Of a stretch of DNA of 64,000 nucleotides, positions 1 through 8,138 are shown piece by piece. The translations under genes and the position numbers were made by a program. Source of the stretch: Palauibacter sp022826685 (GTDB lineage: Bacteria; Gemmatimonadota; Gemmatimonadetes; Palauibacterales; Palauibacteraceae); assembly GCF_965221685.1 (NCBI RefSeq), contig NZ_OZ244907.1, one strand, 5' to 3'. The notes under the pieces were generated by a model. The model ran no database searches. It was not told where the DNA came from and saw nothing but the letters and a program-made list of their open reading frames with translations. Numbering within the stretch: the first letter of the stretch is position 1; every line of letters starts with the position of its first letter.

Positions 1-804
1 CGGCAGGTCGTATTCCCGCTGGAATCCGCCGCCCTCGACGACGAGACCGATCTTCCCGCGGCTGTAGTCGACGTACCAGATCCGGTCCTTCGAGTCGATG
101 ACCAGGCGGCGCGGCCGCGCGCCCTCGGGCAGGTCGTAGCCGATGAGTTCGAACGAGGACGGCTCCACCATGCCGATGAGGTTCGTGTTGAAGTGCGCGA
201 TCCAGGGCCGGTTCTCCGAGTCGAGCTTGACCCCGTACGGACGGCTCGAGCCCATCCCGCGGCGCGTCTCGACCTCGGGCGCCTCCACCAGCCGCACCTC
301 CCTCGACGCCTTGTCGAGGAAGCCGATCAGGTTCCCGCCCTGCACCGAGAACCAGATGTCGCCGTTGTCGTCCCAGATCAGCGTGTGCGGATCACGGGCC
401 CGCTCGTCCAGCATCATGATCTTGTCGATCTCGCCCGTCTCCGGATCGATGATCCCGATGTGGTTCGCCCGGTTGCCGGCGTAGTAGACCATCCCGTCGT
501 CATCGACGATCAGGTTGTGGGGCCCCGTGCCGTCGTCCATGTCATAGCGCTTGAACTCTCCGCTGGCCGGATCCAGCACGGCCGCGTAGTGCGCGGCCTG
601 TCCCACGAACCAGATGCGGCCGTCCGGTCCGACGAAGGGGTCGCGCGGACGGCTGTCGGGGTAGGGGACGATCCATTCCTCGATGGTGAGAACGTCGGTG
701 GCCGCGGTATGGTCCTGCGCCGCCGCCTTCGCGGAGCCGATGAACGTCGTCGCCGCCGCGAACCCTGCCGCCGCCAGAGTCGCGACCCGAATTCGATGGA
801 TCAT
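1..804 (-). CDS. Streptogramin lyase (Vgb)-like secreted beta-propeller protein, 3' end outside window
   Basis: The frame is open from an ATG at 804 to the window edge (268 codons), so the C-terminus is missing. The start is supported by a GGAGGT ribosome site at 816-811. Residues 1 to about 29 form a signal peptide (Arg near the start, Ala-rich core, AKA-AAQ end), so the protein is exported. The mature part is a run of NHL/Vgb-type blades of about 45 residues, each with a D-x-G/N-x-hydrophobic-W/Y-Y/F core such as DDNGDIWFS and DDDGMVYYAG. Known members of this fold include virginiamycin B lyase, but most such proteins in environmental bacteria have no demonstrated lyase activity. I call the fold with confidence and leave the substrate open. 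Confidence 0.8.
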   Translation of the reverse strand, partial: MIHRIRVATLAAAGFAAATTFIGSAKAAAQDHTAATDVLTIEEWIVPYPDSRPRDPFVGPDGRIWFVGQAAHYAAVLDPASGEFKRYDMDDGTGPHNLIVDDDGMVYYAGNRANHIGIIDPETGEIDKIMMLDERARDPHTLIWDDNGDIWFSVQGGNLIGFLDKASREVRLVEAPEVETRRGMGSSRPYGVKLDSENRPWIAHFNTNLIGMVEPSSFELIGYDLPEGARPRRLVIDSKDRIWYVDYSRGKIGLVVEGGGFQREYDLP

Positions 805-870
805 TGCCGTACCTCCTCGATCACTTTCATCCGAAACCACCGACCCCTCGCTTCCAGCCGGCCTCGCCCG

Positions 871-2418
871 CTATCCAGAAGACCCCCGATCCCGCGAATC
901 CGTTGATCGCCGGGGTGCCCCGGACTCGCGTTCCGTCCCGGCGCCGGCCGCTTCGTGCCGTGCCGCCCGCACCTTGGGCGTCAGGTAGACATTGGCCGTC
1001 AGGCGGCCCAACAGAAAGCCGGTGAAGGCGGCGGTCGCGCCGACCCACCCCAGCCCCCAGCCGACCGCGACGAACACGAGGGCCACGGCCGTGATCTCCG
1101 CGGCGGTCCCGACGATGATCGGACCCGTCTTCCGCTGCCGGATCAGCGTGCCCCGCTGGAGCGAGAGGAGGACGCCGAGGAAGGGGACGGGAGTGAGCAC
1201 CCGGGCGGCCGGAATCGCGAAGGAGGCGAGTTCGGGCGTGAGGCCGGACACGTGGACGAACCAGAGCTGCGAGAGCGGGGTGAACGCGAGGAGCGCGAGG
1301 ATGCCGGAGAGCGTCGCGCCGAGGCCGAGCGCAAAGCGGCGAATCTCGTCGTAGCCCTCGTTCCCCCGGCCCAGTAGCGCGATGACCGCATCCTGGAAGC
1401 TCAGGCCCACGGAACGGAAGATGAACCCGAGCGAGTGCACGACCGGGAACACGGCGAGCGACTCGACCGGCGACGCCGCGCGCCCCATGAAGAAGGTGAG
1501 CATCGGCTGGATCGCGATCCCGATCAGCGACGTGAGCATCAGAGGGAGGTAGAAGCGTCCGATCTCACCGAAGCGCAGTTCGCCGCCTTCGGTCCCCGCG
1601 CCCGACGCCGGATCGGCGGTCGAGACGCCCACGCGTCCGATCTCCGCGATGTCGTGGGGGTCGGACGAGACCGTCACGGGGTCTGTCGCGTCGGCCCGCC
1701 CGCCGGCCGGGACGAGCAGGGCGCGAATCGCGTCCCGGGCCATCCAGCGCGCGACCGCCGCTTCCATCACGACGCCGAACGAGAGCGCGGAGGCCCCGAC
1801 CGCGGCGCCGGGAAGATCCGTGGCGACGGCGAGGACGAGCGCGGCGACCGACATCGAGACGAGCCGCACGACGGTCCCGCCCGCCACGAGCCGCGTGCGC
1901 CCGGAGCGGATGAGCACGCCCTGCCAGAAGCGCCGATAGCCGATCGCCGCCGGCCATGGCAGGAAACACCACAGCGCCCCGTACGTCAGGCGCGCCAGCT
2001 CCTCCGGCAGTCCGAGCGCCCCCAGCATGAGCCCGCGGTGCACCGGCGGCACGAGCACGACGAGGAGCATCAGCGTGGAGAAGGCGTTCAGCCCGTGCGC
2101 GAACGTCCGCAGCCGCCGGTAGGAGACGGCGTCCTCCACGAGGGCCGTCGAGGCGCTCAGCAGCATGATGACCGGCGCCTCCATCAGCACGGCGAGCGCG
2201 ATCGCGACGCCGTAGGCCGCCAGCCCCAGCGTGGGCTCCGGCAGGCGCGCGACGACCGCCGCCAGATAGGGTCCCTCGAACGCCATCATCAACCATGTGG
2301 CGGCCAGCGGGGCCCAGAAGGCGAAGATCCTCCGGGCGGAAAGGTCGGTCGACGCCCCGGTCGAGGGGGCGGGGGAGGCGTTCAGCGGAGGAGATCTTCC
2401 AGGCGCTCGAGCGACCAT
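871..2418 (-). CDS. ANKH/MATE-like (MOP superfamily) membrane exporter
   Basis: A 515-residue integral membrane protein with about 12 hydrophobic segments. The first is preceded by RIFAFWAPLAATWLMMAFEG, followed by a proline-rich PEPTLGLAAYGVAIAL stretch and a long polar loop near residues 235-275 that splits it into two halves. This N-terminal pattern resembles bacterial relatives of the animal progressive ankylosis protein ANKH, a branch of the MATE-like MOP superfamily. A role in exporting small organic anions or drugs is therefore likely, but the substrate is unknown. The ATG at 2418 lies inside the end of the upstream SRPBCC gene (37-base overlap) and has only a weak GGTGG site, so the exact start is uncertain. 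The reading frame stays open much further upstream, but that part is the shadow of the SRPBCC gene. Confidence 0.72.
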   Translation of the reverse strand: MVARAPGRSPPLNASPAPSTGASTDLSARRIFAFWAPLAATWLMMAFEGPYLAAVVARLPEPTLGLAAYGVAIALAVLMEAPVIMLLSASTALVEDAVSYRRLRTFAHGLNAFSTLMLLVVLVPPVHRGLMLGALGLPEELARLTYGALWCFLPWPAAIGYRRFWQGVLIRSGRTRLVAGGTVVRLVSMSVAALVLAVATDLPGAAVGASALSFGVVMEAAVARWMARDAIRALLVPAGGRADATDPVTVSSDPHDIAEIGRVGVSTADPASGAGTEGGELRFGEIGRFYLPLMLTSLIGIAIQPMLTFFMGRAASPVESLAVFPVVHSLGFIFRSVGLSFQDAVIALLGRGNEGYDEIRRFALGLGATLSGILALLAFTPLSQLWFVHVSGLTPELASFAIPAARVLTPVPFLGVLLSLQRGTLIRQRKTGPIIVGTAAEITAVALVFVAVGWGLGWVGATAAFTGFLLGRLTANVYLTPKVRAARHEAAGAGTERESGAPRRSTDSRDRGSSG

Positions 2419-2822
2419 GTCCACCCGAGGCGGTGTCCCTCCGCAGCCTCGGCGGCGGGGAAGCCTTCGTGCGTGAGGACGACTTCGGTCGACGGTCCGT
2501 CGGCCCGGAACTCTACGGTGACGAGCGTCTCGCCGACGGCAGCCTCCGGCTCTTCCCAGTCCCAGGTATACACGAGCCGGTTCGGAGCGTCGACCTCGCG
2601 GTACACTCCGAACGCCGCATGGAGCGTCCCCCCCTCCGCCTCGATGAGGAGGCGGTACGGTCCGCCGGGCACGAGGTCGACCTGCGATTCGCGGATCGTC
2701 CCGCCCGGAGGGCAGGACCACTGCCGGATCAGCTCCGGTTGGGTCCAGGCGTGGAACACCGCCTCCGGTGGCGCGGGAATCACCCTCCGGACGCGGCAGC
2801 GTCGATCTGCGGTAGCGGTCAT
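2382..2822 (-). CDS. SRPBCC (AHSA1/START-like) domain protein
   Basis: A 146-residue single-domain protein. The N-terminus has the AHSA1 signature (RRVIPAPPEAVFHAWTQPEL, about residues 12-31), followed by the WSCPPG and GGPYRLLI strands and a C-terminal helix with GWTWSLERLEDLL. The fold makes a hydrophobic ligand-binding cavity; members act as ligand carriers, aromatase/cyclases or stress proteins, and nothing here identifies the ligand. The ATG at 2822 is chosen over an in-frame codon at 2849 because GGGAGGAG sits 7-9 bases upstream. It is transcribed ahead of the ANKH/MATE-like gene and overlaps its start, so the two are probably co-expressed. Confidence 0.8.
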   Translation of the reverse strand: MTATADRRCRVRRVIPAPPEAVFHAWTQPELIRQWSCPPGGTIRESQVDLVPGGPYRLLIEAEGGTLHAAFGVYREVDAPNRLVYTWDWEEPEAAVGETLVTVEFRADGPSTEVVLTHEGFPAAEAAEGHRLGWTWSLERLEDLLR

Positions 2823-2932
2823 CCGGTTTCTCCTCCCAATCTGGCGCAAAGGGAACCGACGGGATCAGGTTGTCCATTCCTAGATGGTTGACGACTCGTC
2901 GGGCAAGGATCTCTCTCGATCGTGAATCGCTC

Positions 2933-3496
2933 GTGATTCCCCGGAAGCTGCTTGTCCCAGCCGTCGTCTTCGGCCTGTGGGCGCCGGCCGAAGCGGCTGC
3001 ACAGGGATCTCCCTCGAGCCGGGATCGGTTTGCCCTGTTTGCCGGCTGCCGTCCCGTTCCGGTGGAAGTCTTCGTCACCAACACCGGCGGGCCGGCCGGC
3101 ATCACGACACCCGCCGTGGAGGAGATGGCGACGAGCCGGCTGCGCGCGGCCGGGATCGACGCCCCCGCCGGCAGGACGGGCGGCTCCACGCTCCAGCTGT
3201 CCGTCTTCGTCAGCGCGCAGAGACTCTCCCCGACCGCCGTGGTGACGGTCTACGTCATCCGTTTGCGTCTCCTGAAGCTCGTCTACGACCAGCAGAGCGA
3301 TCCTCGGCCGGGAGAGGCCGGCGACGCCCCCGGCGCCGCGCCGGAATGGCTGAACTGGGCGCCGACGTGGGAAACGCCGCAACAGGGGATCGGCTTCTAT
3401 CTCGGACGCGATGGGGATCCCGTCACGAGCCTGGTGGGCCGGATGCTGGACGAGTTCGTGAGCGAGTACGTGCGCGTCAACCAGGAGGCGTGCTAG
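2933..3496 (+). CDS. Secreted protein of unknown function
   Basis: With GTG 2933 as start the product is 187 residues and begins with a good signal peptide (MIPRKLLVPAVVFGLWAPAE, then an AAAQG cleavage-like end). A TTG at 2870 in the same frame would add a polar 21-residue extension before the signal peptide and is less likely. The mature part has FVTNTGG and a V-rich strand region resembling lipoprotein-like beta sandwiches, but I recognise no family. It is divergent from the SRPBCC gene, with the promoters presumably in 2823-2932. A 16-base perfect palindrome GCGGGCCGCGGCCCGC starts at the stop codon (3496-3511) and may end transcription. Confidence 0.6.
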   Translation: MIPRKLLVPAVVFGLWAPAEAAAQGSPSSRDRFALFAGCRPVPVEVFVTNTGGPAGITTPAVEEMATSRLRAAGIDAPAGRTGGSTLQLSVFVSAQRLSPTAVVTVYVIRLRLLKLVYDQQSDPRPGEAGDAPGAAPEWLNWAPTWETPQQGIGFYLGRDGDPVTSLVGRMLDEFVSEYVRVNQEAC

Positions 3497-3608
3497 CGGG
3501 CCGCGGCCCGCCAGTCGATTGCCGCCGGGCGTGGCCCGAACCTAGGTTGCTCGATTCCGCGGCGCGCTCGACCCGGCTGCGCGTGCACCCATTCCGAGAG
3601 GATCGCCG

Positions 3609-5177
3609 TTGCGCAAGCTCCGTGTAGGTATCGTGGACCTGGTCTCGAAGGGACCCACGAAGGCCCTGTACGCCAAGGTGATGCATGCGAACCTCGCGAG
3701 CATCATGCCGCAGGTTCTCGGCGCGTGGTGCGAGGAGGCCGGTCACGATGTGAGCCTTGTCTGCTACACCGGACTCGAGGACCTCGTCGACGACCTCCCG
3801 CAGGACATCGACCTGCTCTTCGTGAGCGCCTTTTCGCAGGGCGCGCAGCTCTCCTACGCGATCAGCGAGATGTTTCGCCGGCGGGGCGCCGTCACCTGTA
3901 TCGGCGGTCCGCACGCCCGCTGCTATCCCCAGGATGCGCAGAAGTACTTCGACTACGTGTTCGGCTTCACCGACAAGGCGGTGCTGAACGAAGTCCTGGA
4001 CGAATGCATCCCCCACCGTCCGCTCGGCCGGCACATGACCGCCGAGACGCAGCCGGTGTCCCTGCCCGGGGTGCGCGCCCGCTGGAAGTTCATCGAGCCG
4101 ACGCTGCAGAAGGCGCCGCTGTTCAAGATCGTCCCGATGCTCGGCAGTCTCGGGTGCCCGTACACGTGCAGCTTCTGCATCGATTCGGTCATCCCCTACC
4201 AGCCCCTCGACTTCGACGAGATGCGGGACGACCTCCGGTTTCTCGCGAAGAAGATGAAGCGGCCGATCGTCGGCTGGCACGACCCGAACTTCGGCGTCCG
4301 GTTCGACGACGTGCTGGGGGCGATCGAGGAGGCCGTACCTCCGGGCACGATCGAGTTCATCGCGGAGAGCAGCCTCTCGCTCCTCGGGGAGCCGCGGCTC
4401 AAGCGACTCGCGAAGGCCGGGTTCCGCGCGATCCTGCCCGGCGTCGAGTCGTGGTACATGCTGGGCAACAAGTCGAAGTCCCGGAATCGTCACGGGATCG
4501 AGAAGGTCCGCCAGGTGTCGGACCACTCCAACCTCATCACGAGCTACATCCCCTATCTCCAGACGAATTTCGTCATGGGTCTCGATTGTGATGAAGGTCC
4601 CGAACCCTTCGAGCTCACGAAGAGATTCCTCGATGCCTCGCCCGCCGCCTTCCCCGGCTACTCGCTGCTCACGTCGTTCGGAGAAGCGGCGCCGCTCAAC
4701 CTCGAATACCAGCAGGAAGGCCGGGTGCTCGGCTTCCCGTTCCACTTCCTGAACAACAATCACGCGATGAACCTCAAGCCGAAGAACTACGAGTGGATCG
4801 AGTTCTACGACCACGTCATCGACCTCACGAGCTACAGCTTCTCGAAGCGTGCGGTCTGGCGCCGCCTGAGGGCGAACCGCGGCGGCATCCCCAGGCTCCT
4901 GAACGCCGTGCGCGCGCTCTCGTCGGAGGGGAACGGGAGGATCGCGTACTACACGACCGTGCGCGACAAGCTCAGGACGGACCGGAAGTTCCGCGACTAC
5001 TTCGAGGGAGAGACGCAGGAGCTGCCGCAGTTCTTCGTCGACCGCATGAAGCACGATCTCGGGCCCCTCTGGGAGTTCCTCCCGGAAGGCGCGATCGAAC
5101 ACGACCCCTATGCCTACATCAAGAGCACAGGGGGCAAGCCGCCGGTGCAGGCGAGGGCCGGCGCGCTCGTCCACTAA
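3609..5177 (+). CDS. B12-binding-domain radical SAM protein
   Basis: A 522-residue protein with an N-terminal Rossmann-like cobalamin-binding-type domain (residues about 1-130, ending in CIGGPHARCYPQ) and a radical SAM barrel whose cluster motif is CPYTCSFC (CX3CX2C, about residue 181). The DxHxxG motif that supplies the lower axial cobalt ligand is not visible, so cobalamin may be bound base-off without His or not at all. The C-terminal 150 residues are family-specific. The substrate cannot be read from sequence. TTG 3609 is the start, with AGAGGA 5-10 bases upstream. The small protein and acyltransferase that follow at 66- and 55-base gaps may share its transcript. Confidence 0.85.
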   Translation: MRKLRVGIVDLVSKGPTKALYAKVMHANLASIMPQVLGAWCEEAGHDVSLVCYTGLEDLVDDLPQDIDLLFVSAFSQGAQLSYAISEMFRRRGAVTCIGGPHARCYPQDAQKYFDYVFGFTDKAVLNEVLDECIPHRPLGRHMTAETQPVSLPGVRARWKFIEPTLQKAPLFKIVPMLGSLGCPYTCSFCIDSVIPYQPLDFDEMRDDLRFLAKKMKRPIVGWHDPNFGVRFDDVLGAIEEAVPPGTIEFIAESSLSLLGEPRLKRLAKAGFRAILPGVESWYMLGNKSKSRNRHGIEKVRQVSDHSNLITSYIPYLQTNFVMGLDCDEGPEPFELTKRFLDASPAAFPGYSLLTSFGEAAPLNLEYQQEGRVLGFPFHFLNNNHAMNLKPKNYEWIEFYDHVIDLTSYSFSKRAVWRRLRANRGGIPRLLNAVRALSSEGNGRIAYYTTVRDKLRTDRKFRDYFEGETQELPQFFVDRMKHDLGPLWEFLPEGAIEHDPYAYIKSTGGKPPVQARAGALVH

Positions 5178-5189
5178 CCGGGGGACGGT

Positions 5190-5217
5190 CCGGCGGCCGG
5201 GAGCGATCCCGGGCCGG
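5190..5217 (+). terminator. Hairpin with GCGA tetraloop after the radical SAM gene
   Basis: CCGGGA (5197-5202), GCGA and TCCCGG (5207-5212) form a perfect stem with a GNRA-class loop, extended by CCGG on both sides with bulges. There is no U-tract, so it could be an attenuator or mRNA-stabilising hairpin between the radical SAM gene and the small ORF rather than a full terminator. Confidence 0.35.
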
Positions 5218-5243
5218 AGCCGCCTCGAAGCCGGCACTTCACG

Positions 5244-5525
5244 ATGTCCCGAGCCTTCGTCAACGAAGACGCGACGCACGAACCCGAGCCGCGCTACGTC
5301 CTCCCTCCGCGCGAGTCGCCACGCTTCGACGCGGCCGCGGCGCGAGCCCTCCTGGAAGGCGCTCATGTCGGGAACACGCAGAGCGCGGAGACCGCGACCG
5401 GCTACGGCTGGGGCAACCCCGCACTGGCTCCGCACATCGAGGACCTGATCCGCGAGGCGGAGGGACTCGGCGACGAGCGCATGGCTCGCCTCGGGCGACG
5501 CTACCTGAGGGCGGCCCGCCGCTGA
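5244..5525 (+). CDS. Small conserved-looking hypothetical protein
   Basis: A 93-residue soluble protein starting MSRAFVNEDA, followed by PRYVLPPRESPRF and a C-terminal helix ending in LGRRYLRAARR. The N-terminus resembles that of GreA/GreB-type proteins in some phyla, but the rest does not, and I assign no function. Codon usage matches the neighbours, with strong GC bias at third positions, so I take it as a gene. It lies between the radical SAM gene (66 bases) and the acyltransferase (55 bases) on the same strand. Confidence 0.6.
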   Translation: MSRAFVNEDATHEPEPRYVLPPRESPRFDAAAARALLEGAHVGNTQSAETATGYGWGNPALAPHIEDLIREAEGLGDERMARLGRRYLRAARR

Positions 5526-5580
5526 CGGGAGCCGAAGGGGCCGCCGTACTCGACCCACGACGGGGGATGGAGGCGGAAAC

Positions 5581-6963
5581 CTGGATCGGATACCGAGGCT
5601 GATCGCCGGCGTCACCGGAACCGCGGCCGCGCTCTTCTATCGCGTGGACCGGCACGGGCCTCCGCTCCCGGACGGCCCGTTGATCGTGGCGGTGAACCAT
5701 CCGAACAGCCTCGTCGACGCGATGCTGGTCTTCCGCTGCAGCGACCGGATCACGCGGCCGCTGGGTCGCGCACCGCTTTTCGACCGGTTCCTTCTGGGGT
5801 CGGTGCTGCGCGCGATGGGCGGCATACCGGTCCACCGGAGGGAGGACGACCCCGAGGCGATGCACCGCAACGAGGAGATGTTCCGGTCTGCGGTCGAGGT
5901 GCTCCACGGGGGCGGCGCCATCCAGATCTATCCCGAGGGCAAGAGCCACTCCGAGACGCGCCTGGCGGAGTTCCGCACCGGCACCGCGCGGATCGCGCTG
6001 CAGGCGGAGGAGGGCGCCGACTGGGGGCTCGGGCTGTCGATCGTTCCCGTGGGGATCACCTATGCCGCCAAGGAGTTGGCCCGAACCGAGGTCGCCGTGC
6101 GCTTCGGCAAGCCGTTCGGGTGCGCGGACCTGAAGGCGGCGTACCGGGCGGATCCCGTCGCCGCGGGGCGCAGGCTCACCGAGCGGATCGAGCGGGGGGT
6201 CCGCCGCGAGACGCTGAACTTCGGCCGCCCGCGCGACCGGATTCTCGTGGAGGTGGCGGAGCAGCTCTACGTGCGCGAGTTGCGGTGGGTTCCGTGGCGG
6301 GCCCGGGAACCGCTGGGGACGCGCTTCCCCCGCCTGCAGCGCTTCGCGCAGGGACTGGAATGGGTCCGCGGGGCGCACCCGGAGGAACACCGCCGGCTGG
6401 TGGAAAAGGTGGCGCGGTACGCCCGGCTGAGCGACGAACTCCGTGCTGGGGAAGGGGACGTGCCTCCCCGCTACAGCTTCCTTCCGGTCGCGAAGTACGT
6501 CCTCGTGCGCGGGACGCTCCTGGCGCTGGGGCTCCCTTTCGCGGTGGTCGGATCCCTGCTCTGGGCACCCATCGTCCGGCTGCCCGGCTTCGTCGTCAGG
6601 CTCGTGAAACCCGAACTCGAGGTCACGGCGACGGTCAAGCTGGGGACGCTCCTGGCCGGGACGTTCGCGGCCTGGATCCTGGGGCCCCTGCTGGGCTATC
6701 TCGTGGGGGGATGGACGCTCGCCGCGGCGGCGGCTGTGGTGCCCCCCCTGTGCGGCTTCGTGGCGATGCTGTGGATGGAACTCGCCCGCGAGGTCCGCGA
6801 GGACACCGCCGTCTTCCTGCGGCTGCAGGGCCGCCCCGACCGCCGCGAGCAGTTCGCCAAGCTGCGCTCGGAACTCACCGAGACCCTCCGACAGCTGGAA
6901 AAGCGATGGATGGAGGAACGCCAGGCGACCGCCTCGAAGGATCCGGACGAACCCGATACCTGA
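5581..6963 (+). CDS. PlsC-like 1-acylglycerol-3-phosphate acyltransferase family membrane protein
   Basis: The catalytic block is NHPNSLVDA (His and Asp of the HX5D variant found in this subfamily), followed by a GGIPVHR glycerol-phosphate site and YPEGKSHSE. A two- to three-helix membrane region lies at about residues 320-400. The first standard start in frame is GTG 5644, but that would begin only 16 residues before the motif. Homology-like sequence (a basic/hydrophobic helix LIAGVTGTAAALFYRVDRHG) runs upstream to a CTG at 5581, which has GGAGG seven bases before it (5569-5573). I therefore place the start at CTG 5581 (460 residues) as an inference; GTG 5644 (439 residues) is the conservative alternative. 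The family transfers acyl chains to lysophospholipids at the inner membrane. Confidence 0.75.
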   Translation: MDRIPRLIAGVTGTAAALFYRVDRHGPPLPDGPLIVAVNHPNSLVDAMLVFRCSDRITRPLGRAPLFDRFLLGSVLRAMGGIPVHRREDDPEAMHRNEEMFRSAVEVLHGGGAIQIYPEGKSHSETRLAEFRTGTARIALQAEEGADWGLGLSIVPVGITYAAKELARTEVAVRFGKPFGCADLKAAYRADPVAAGRRLTERIERGVRRETLNFGRPRDRILVEVAEQLYVRELRWVPWRAREPLGTRFPRLQRFAQGLEWVRGAHPEEHRRLVEKVARYARLSDELRAGEGDVPPRYSFLPVAKYVLVRGTLLALGLPFAVVGSLLWAPIVRLPGFVVRLVKPELEVTATVKLGTLLAGTFAAWILGPLLGYLVGGWTLAAAAAVVPPLCGFVAMLWMELAREVREDTAVFLRLQGRPDRREQFAKLRSELTETLRQLEKRWMEERQATASKDPDEPDT

Positions 6964-7543
6964 GGACAGTGCGGTACTCGTCCGGGTTCCCGGGGCCGGC
7001 CATGGTGGGGCCGACGACGTACTCCTCCTCGTGTCCGCCGAACGTCTCATAGCCCTCGGTCTCCACGAACGCCTTGAGCCGCTCGATCGTGGGTTGCTCC
7101 TGATCGTAGCGGCCGATGTGGAGGATCTCCGCGATGGTTCCGTATTCCCAGGTGGTGATTGAAGCGGTCACGCCGTCCGGCGGCGTGTGCTCCGGCAACG
7201 ACTCCACGGTTTCGGGGATGGGGAGCGCGTAGCGGCCGATCCACTCGCCTGGGGGGATCCGGTCGAGCCCTTCCTGCCAGCGGGCGCGCGCGACGGGGGG
7301 CGTGAAACCGGTCGCCGCGCCACTGGAAAAGTAGAGTTGGAACAGGAGTCCGAACGCAGCGCTACCGACCTCGTTGGGGTCACCCACGGCGCGCACTTCC
7401 AGCACCCGTTCGTCCGCCCGCTCCACGATCCGCGGCTCAGCCAGCTGCTCGTAGGCGGTCGAGACCGTTTCCTGCGCGGCAAGTGGCACGGCGGCCGATG
7501 CCGCCGCCGCCAGCATGGTTACGAAGCTCCTGTTGCAGGTCAC
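6875..7543 (-). CDS. Exported GyrI-like effector-binding domain protein
   Basis: 222 residues. The GTG at 7543 overlaps the stop of the upstream gene (GTGA) and has a GGAG five bases before it, which fixes the start. A signal peptide of about 24 residues ends PLAAQ. The mature domain contains the paired WIGRYALPIPE and ITTWEYGTIAEILHIGRYDQ strands and a GHEEEYVVGPT segment typical of GyrI/SOUL-type small-molecule-binding domains. The last 29 codons, a Pro/Arg/Ser-rich tail, overlap the convergent acyltransferase gene by 89 bases. The fold is known from cytosolic transcription activators and gyrase inhibitors; export here suggests periplasmic ligand binding. Confidence 0.75.
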   Translation of the reverse strand: MTCNRSFVTMLAAAASAAVPLAAQETVSTAYEQLAEPRIVERADERVLEVRAVGDPNEVGSAAFGLLFQLYFSSGAATGFTPPVARARWQEGLDRIPPGEWIGRYALPIPETVESLPEHTPPDGVTASITTWEYGTIAEILHIGRYDQEQPTIERLKAFVETEGYETFGGHEEEYVVGPTMAGPGNPDEYRTVLRYRVRPDPSRRSPGVPPSIAFPAVGGSR

Positions 7544-8052
7544 GATTGCGCTCCGGAATCAGTTTCGAGGCGGATGGTCCACCAGACGGTGGCGATCACG
7601 GCGGCGCTGGCGATGAGATGCAGGAGGAGGCCGATCTCCTCGGCGGACTCAAGGGCGCCGGCGCGGTCGAGGAGCAGGTGCCAGTCGTGGGGGTGGTCGC
7701 CGGTGAGGGGGAGGGCGAGGCGGTTCGCATCGGCCATGTACTCCGCCGTGTACATGAGGCTCTCGGCCGACCACAGCGCGCTCACCGCCGCGGGGACGGA
7801 CTCTCCGCGCCGCCACAGCTGGAACGTGATGAAGAACGGCACCGCGAGCTGGAGCGCGGGACCGGCCAGCAGGGCAGGCGTCTCCCCGAAGACGGAGAAG
7901 ACGACGTGGCCCGCCTCGTGGATGAGGAGGTTGATCCCGTCCACCCAGTGGTAGCGGTAGAAGAACACGAGCCACGCGGCGTACACGCACATGACGACGA
8001 GCCCCACCCGCCGGGGCCCGACCGTCTTCCACAGCCACGAGAGGACCTTCAC
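7540..8052 (-). CDS. Membrane protein with HEAGH zinc-protease-like motif
   Basis: 170 residues with about four transmembrane segments. INLLIHEAGHVVFSVFG (residues about 41-57) carries an HExxH motif inside or next to a membrane helix, as in M50 site-2 proteases, and is followed by a GPALQLAVPF helix. The product is shorter than a full M50 peptidase and I see no NPDG-like third ligand, so proteolysis is not established. It starts at GTG 8052 and its TGA overlaps the GTG of the GyrI-like gene, so the two are translationally coupled. Confidence 0.7.
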   Translation of the reverse strand: MKVLSWLWKTVGPRRVGLVVMCVYAAWLVFFYRYHWVDGINLLIHEAGHVVFSVFGETPALLAGPALQLAVPFFITFQLWRRGESVPAAVSALWSAESLMYTAEYMADANRLALPLTGDHPHDWHLLLDRAGALESAEEIGLLLHLIASAAVIATVWWTIRLETDSGAQS

Positions 8053-8086
8053 GCGGGCGCCCCTCGGCCCCGGCCTCGGCTAACGA

Positions 8087-8123
8087 CGCGGAGCCCGGCG
8101 CCGGCGCGCAGCCGGGCTCCGCG
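8087..8123 (-). terminator. Strong GC hairpin after the sortilin-like gene
   Basis: CGCGGAGCCCGGC (8087-8099) and GCCGGGCTCCGCG (8111-8123) are perfectly complementary 13-base arms around an 11-base loop, beginning 15 bases past the stop at 8139. No T-run follows, so it is either a Rho-type stop aid or an mRNA 3' stabiliser. Confidence 0.6.
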
Positions 8124-8138
8124 GGCGGGCCGCCGCAC

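Noticed and set aside
3496..3511. Perfect 16-base palindrome as a protein-binding operator
   Set aside because: It sits at a stop codon, is pure G/C and is within the range expected by chance in such GC-rich DNA; it may at most help termination.
3477..5615. 712-codon minus-strand frame opposite the radical SAM gene
   Set aside because: The plus strand carries the CX3CX2C radical SAM motif; the antisense product has no recognisable fold.
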